Translations under genes and position numbers: made by a program
In this document: in pieces, positions 13,682 to 15,306 of the stretch
Numbering within the stretch: position 1 is the first letter of the stretch
How the letters are laid out: every line of letters starts with the position of its first letter
Notes under the pieces: generated by a model
The model's input: only the letters and a program-made list of their open reading frames with translations
Database searches by the model: none
Told to the model about the DNA's origin: nothing
From: JAKPKF01 sp964579365
GTDB lineage: Bacteria; Patescibacteriota; Dojkabacteria; SC72
DNA: 15,306 nucleotides
NCBI GenBank assembly: GCA_964579365.1
Contig: CAZOFW010000016.1
Coordinates: forward strand, 1-15,306
Direction: 5' to 3'

Positions 13682-13781
13682 NNNNNNNNNNNNNNNNNNN
13701 NNNNNNNNNNNNNNNNNNNNNNNNNNNNNNNNNNNNNNNNNNNNNNNNNNNNNNNNNNNNNNNNNNNNNNNNNNNNNNNNN
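13682..13781. other. Assembly gap of 100 Ns inside the penicillin-binding protein gene
   Basis: Exactly 100 Ns. Both flanks are the same gene and each flank ends on a whole codon, so the true gap should be a multiple of 3, which 100 is not. Class A PBPs usually have very roughly 80-130 residues between GLKVTT and the SxxK lysine. The real gap is therefore probably a few hundred bases and the 100 is a placeholder. Confidence 0.95.
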
Positions 13782-14867
13782 AGTTGTAACTTTTAATCCA
13801 CCTCTTTCTACACGATCAACCCCAAATTCTTTCTCTAACAAACTCTTAACATAGAATACAAAGTGGGGAGCTTTAATATCAATTCTCTTCGTGTTGTAAA
13901 CTAGCACCTGATCCTTAGCTGCCTGTATCTCTTCCTCTGTAACACCAGTCAGGTTTTTGTGTTTTAACATCTGGTCAAGAACATATGTCTGCCTCACCTT
14001 TGAAAGGTCTGGATTGGTACCATACAAAGGAGAATATATACCTGGGCTCTGTATCAAACCTGCAATCAATGCACTCTCTGCCAAATCTAAATCTTCAACA
14101 TTTTTTCCAAAGTATGCATTTGCTGCCGCCTCAAATCCATAGTTAACACCACCAAGAGGTATTTCATTCATATACATCTGTAAAATCTCATCCTTACTGA
14201 AAGTCTGTTCAACTTGCATCGTAATCAAAACCTCTTTAATTTTTCTTGAGTATGTTTGCTTGTAGGCCTCTTCTCCAAGGACATCATACAGAATTGTTGT
14301 TTTCACTAACTGCTGTGTAATTGTACTTGCACCTCTAACAACACTTCCTGCTGTGAAGTTCTGTATTACTGCCTTTGCTATACCCATGTAATCTACACCT
14401 TTGTGCTGGTAGAATTCGATGTCTTCTGCTGCCAAGAGTGCCCATTTAGTATGTTCTTGAATCTTATCTATAGATACAAACTCTCTGTTTTGATCGCCAT
14501 ATACCGTATAGAGCAATTTACCACTTCTATCAAAGATCTGTGTACTCTGATCAGAAGTTCTCTCAACTAATTCATCTGGAGAGGGTAAAGATGTCTGAAG
14601 ATTCTTAAGATACAAACCAAGTCCAAGAAGTACTAAACAACCGAGAAAGAATCCTATACCTACTAAGATATATAGTGCTTTTTTTAGTTTCTTCTTGAAG
14701 GTTAATTGTTTCCCAGAAACGTTTGTATTTTTCTCACCCTTTACTGCCTTCCTATTAGAGAGGTTATATTTCTTGAAATTATTGTATCTCGCAAAATCCA
14801 TCCTTTTCAAAGATCTTGAGCCCATTGGTTTTTTAGAGCTATTTGTTATACCGACACTATATCTCAT
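13782..14867 (-). CDS. Class A penicillin-binding protein, N-terminal part (glycosyltransferase GT51)
   Basis: The 5' portion of a PBP1A-like bifunctional enzyme that polymerises lipid II and then cross-links peptidoglycan. 362 residues are visible before the gap. Residues 1-62 are a basic cytoplasmic tail and 64-87 are the membrane anchor (ALYILVGIGFFLGCLVLLGL). The GT51 domain has all main motifs: AAEDIEFYQHKG with catalytic E148, RGASTITQQLVK (178-189), RKIKEVLITMQVEQTFSKDE with the second catalytic Glu region near 220, and GGVNYGFEAAANAYFGK (239-255) followed by LDLAESALIAGL. GGLKVTT (356-362) marks the approach to the transpeptidase domain. The start at 14867 is supported by a promoter about 28 nt upstream. 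No Shine-Dalgarno is seen. Likely transcribed alone. Confidence 0.95.
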
Positions 14868-14894
14868 TGAAATTTTGCATTAATTAATACCTTA

Positions 14895-14923
14895 AATATA
14901 TCCGAATTGCCATCAACTTTCAA
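14895..14923 (-). promoter_or_regulatory. Sigma70-type promoter for the penicillin-binding protein gene
   Basis: Read on the minus strand: TTGAAA (14923-14918), a spacer of exactly 17 nt, and TATATT (14900-14895). Both hexamers match consensus at 5 of 6 positions. Transcription would start near 14888, giving a leader of about 20 nt before the ATG at 14867. This is the best-formed promoter in the window. Confidence 0.65.
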
Positions 14924-14983
14924 GCCTAATAATTAATTCACTGTAATCTTTTTGTAAGTATTCTTCCTTTAAAATAGTAGAGT

Positions 14984-15306
14984 ATGAAAAATCTTCGGCA
15001 GACAAGATTTCTTCTGATTTCTAATTCTGCACGATTTAAACAATTAATCAGAGAGAATCTGCATCTTACTGGAAGTATTTTTAGTTGTAATACCACAACC
15101 TCAGCAAAAGAATATATTGATACTGAAACGTTTTCCGTAATTATCATAGACCAAGACATTCAATCTCAAAATAGCAGAGACTACAACTTACTCTTGTTTT
15201 CGATTTGCCAAAAAAATCTCTCCGATTCTGTGGTTATTTTCTGCAAAGAAATTTCCCAGGAACAGATTTATATGTATTACAGATACAGAATAAACAACAT
15301 ATTCTT
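14984..15306 (+). CDS. Possible degenerate response-regulator receiver protein, cut by window edge
   Basis: An open frame from ATG 14984 with no stop through the right edge (107 whole codons). It diverges from the penicillin-binding protein gene across a 116-nt gap. MKNLRQTRFLLISNSARF starts like a CheY-type beta1 strand and loop, LIRENLHLTGSIF fits helix 1 and beta2, and YIDTETFSVIIIDQDI fits the helix and strand ending in the phospho-acceptor Asp. SDSVVIFCKE could be beta4. The acidic pair expected after beta1 is replaced by SNS, so if this is a receiver it is probably not a normal phosphorylation site. TAAAAT at 14970-14975 may be a -10 box. The family call rests on pattern alone; the presence of a gene is more certain than its identity. 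Confidence 0.55.
   Translation, partial: MKNLRQTRFLLISNSARFKQLIRENLHLTGSIFSCNTTTSAKEYIDTETFSVIIIDQDIQSQNSRDYNLLLFSICQKNLSDSVVIFCKEISQEQIYMYYRYRINNIF

Noticed and set aside
14938..15159. Minus-strand frame of 73 residues opposite the receiver-like gene
   Set aside because: It overlaps the promoter region and the plus-strand gene, and its protein looks like a random shadow.

Overview
The window is about 15.3 kb of AT-rich bacterial DNA (GC roughly mid-30s percent, judged by eye). It most likely comes from a member of the Candidate Phyla Radiation (Patescibacteria), possibly Dojkabacteria or Microgenomates. The evidence is indirect. ThrS lacks the TGS domain, RsmD and IF3 are divergent, genes are packed tightly, and one gene set encodes surface proteins with DUF2341, Ig-like and 'TPEFSAIFNDP' repeat modules typical of this group. 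The standard code fits: TGA ends recG and TGG encodes Trp. One run of 100 Ns (13682-13781) marks a scaffold gap, so this is probably a metagenome assembly.

Layout, plus strand. (1) 1-2044: the 3' three-quarters of recG, still open at the left edge, overlapping by 4 nt a TrmH/SpoU-family rRNA/tRNA 2'-O-methyltransferase. (2) 2067-4902: three tightly packed genes for exported or membrane-anchored surface proteins. They are a stand-alone DUF2341 protein, an Ig-like protein with a C-terminal membrane anchor, and a protein with a 21-cysteine segment, an InlB-like module and three 117-residue repeats. (3) 4921-5667: rsmD with a TATAAT box only 6 nt before its ATG. (4) 5817-8697: thrS-infC-rpmI-rplT, closed by a strong intrinsic terminator. 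(5) 8779-12299: pheS-pheT. Blocks 4 and 5 keep the gene order known from the E. coli thrS-infC-rpmI-rplT-pheS-pheT region.

Minus strand: 14867 to 12296 is one class A penicillin-binding protein (GT51 plus transpeptidase plus C-terminal Ig-like domain), interrupted by the N run. It has a good -35/-10 promoter and ends tail-to-tail with pheT through a shared CTAG. Diverging from it, a gene at 14984 runs off the right edge and looks like a degenerate response-regulator receiver domain.

Most of the window is housekeeping for translation: charging of Thr and Phe, initiation, two 50S proteins and RNA methylation. To this are added DNA repair, envelope synthesis and a surface-protein cassette. The most unusual points are the 89-nt out-of-frame overlap of infC and rpmI, the cysteine-rich surface protein, a four-Cys insertion in PheS, the lack of Shine-Dalgarno sequences at nearly all starts, and -10 boxes placed for leaderless transcription. 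I saw no CRISPR array, transposase, tRNA or rRNA. No gene-free stretch exceeds 300 nt; the longest is 5668-5816.
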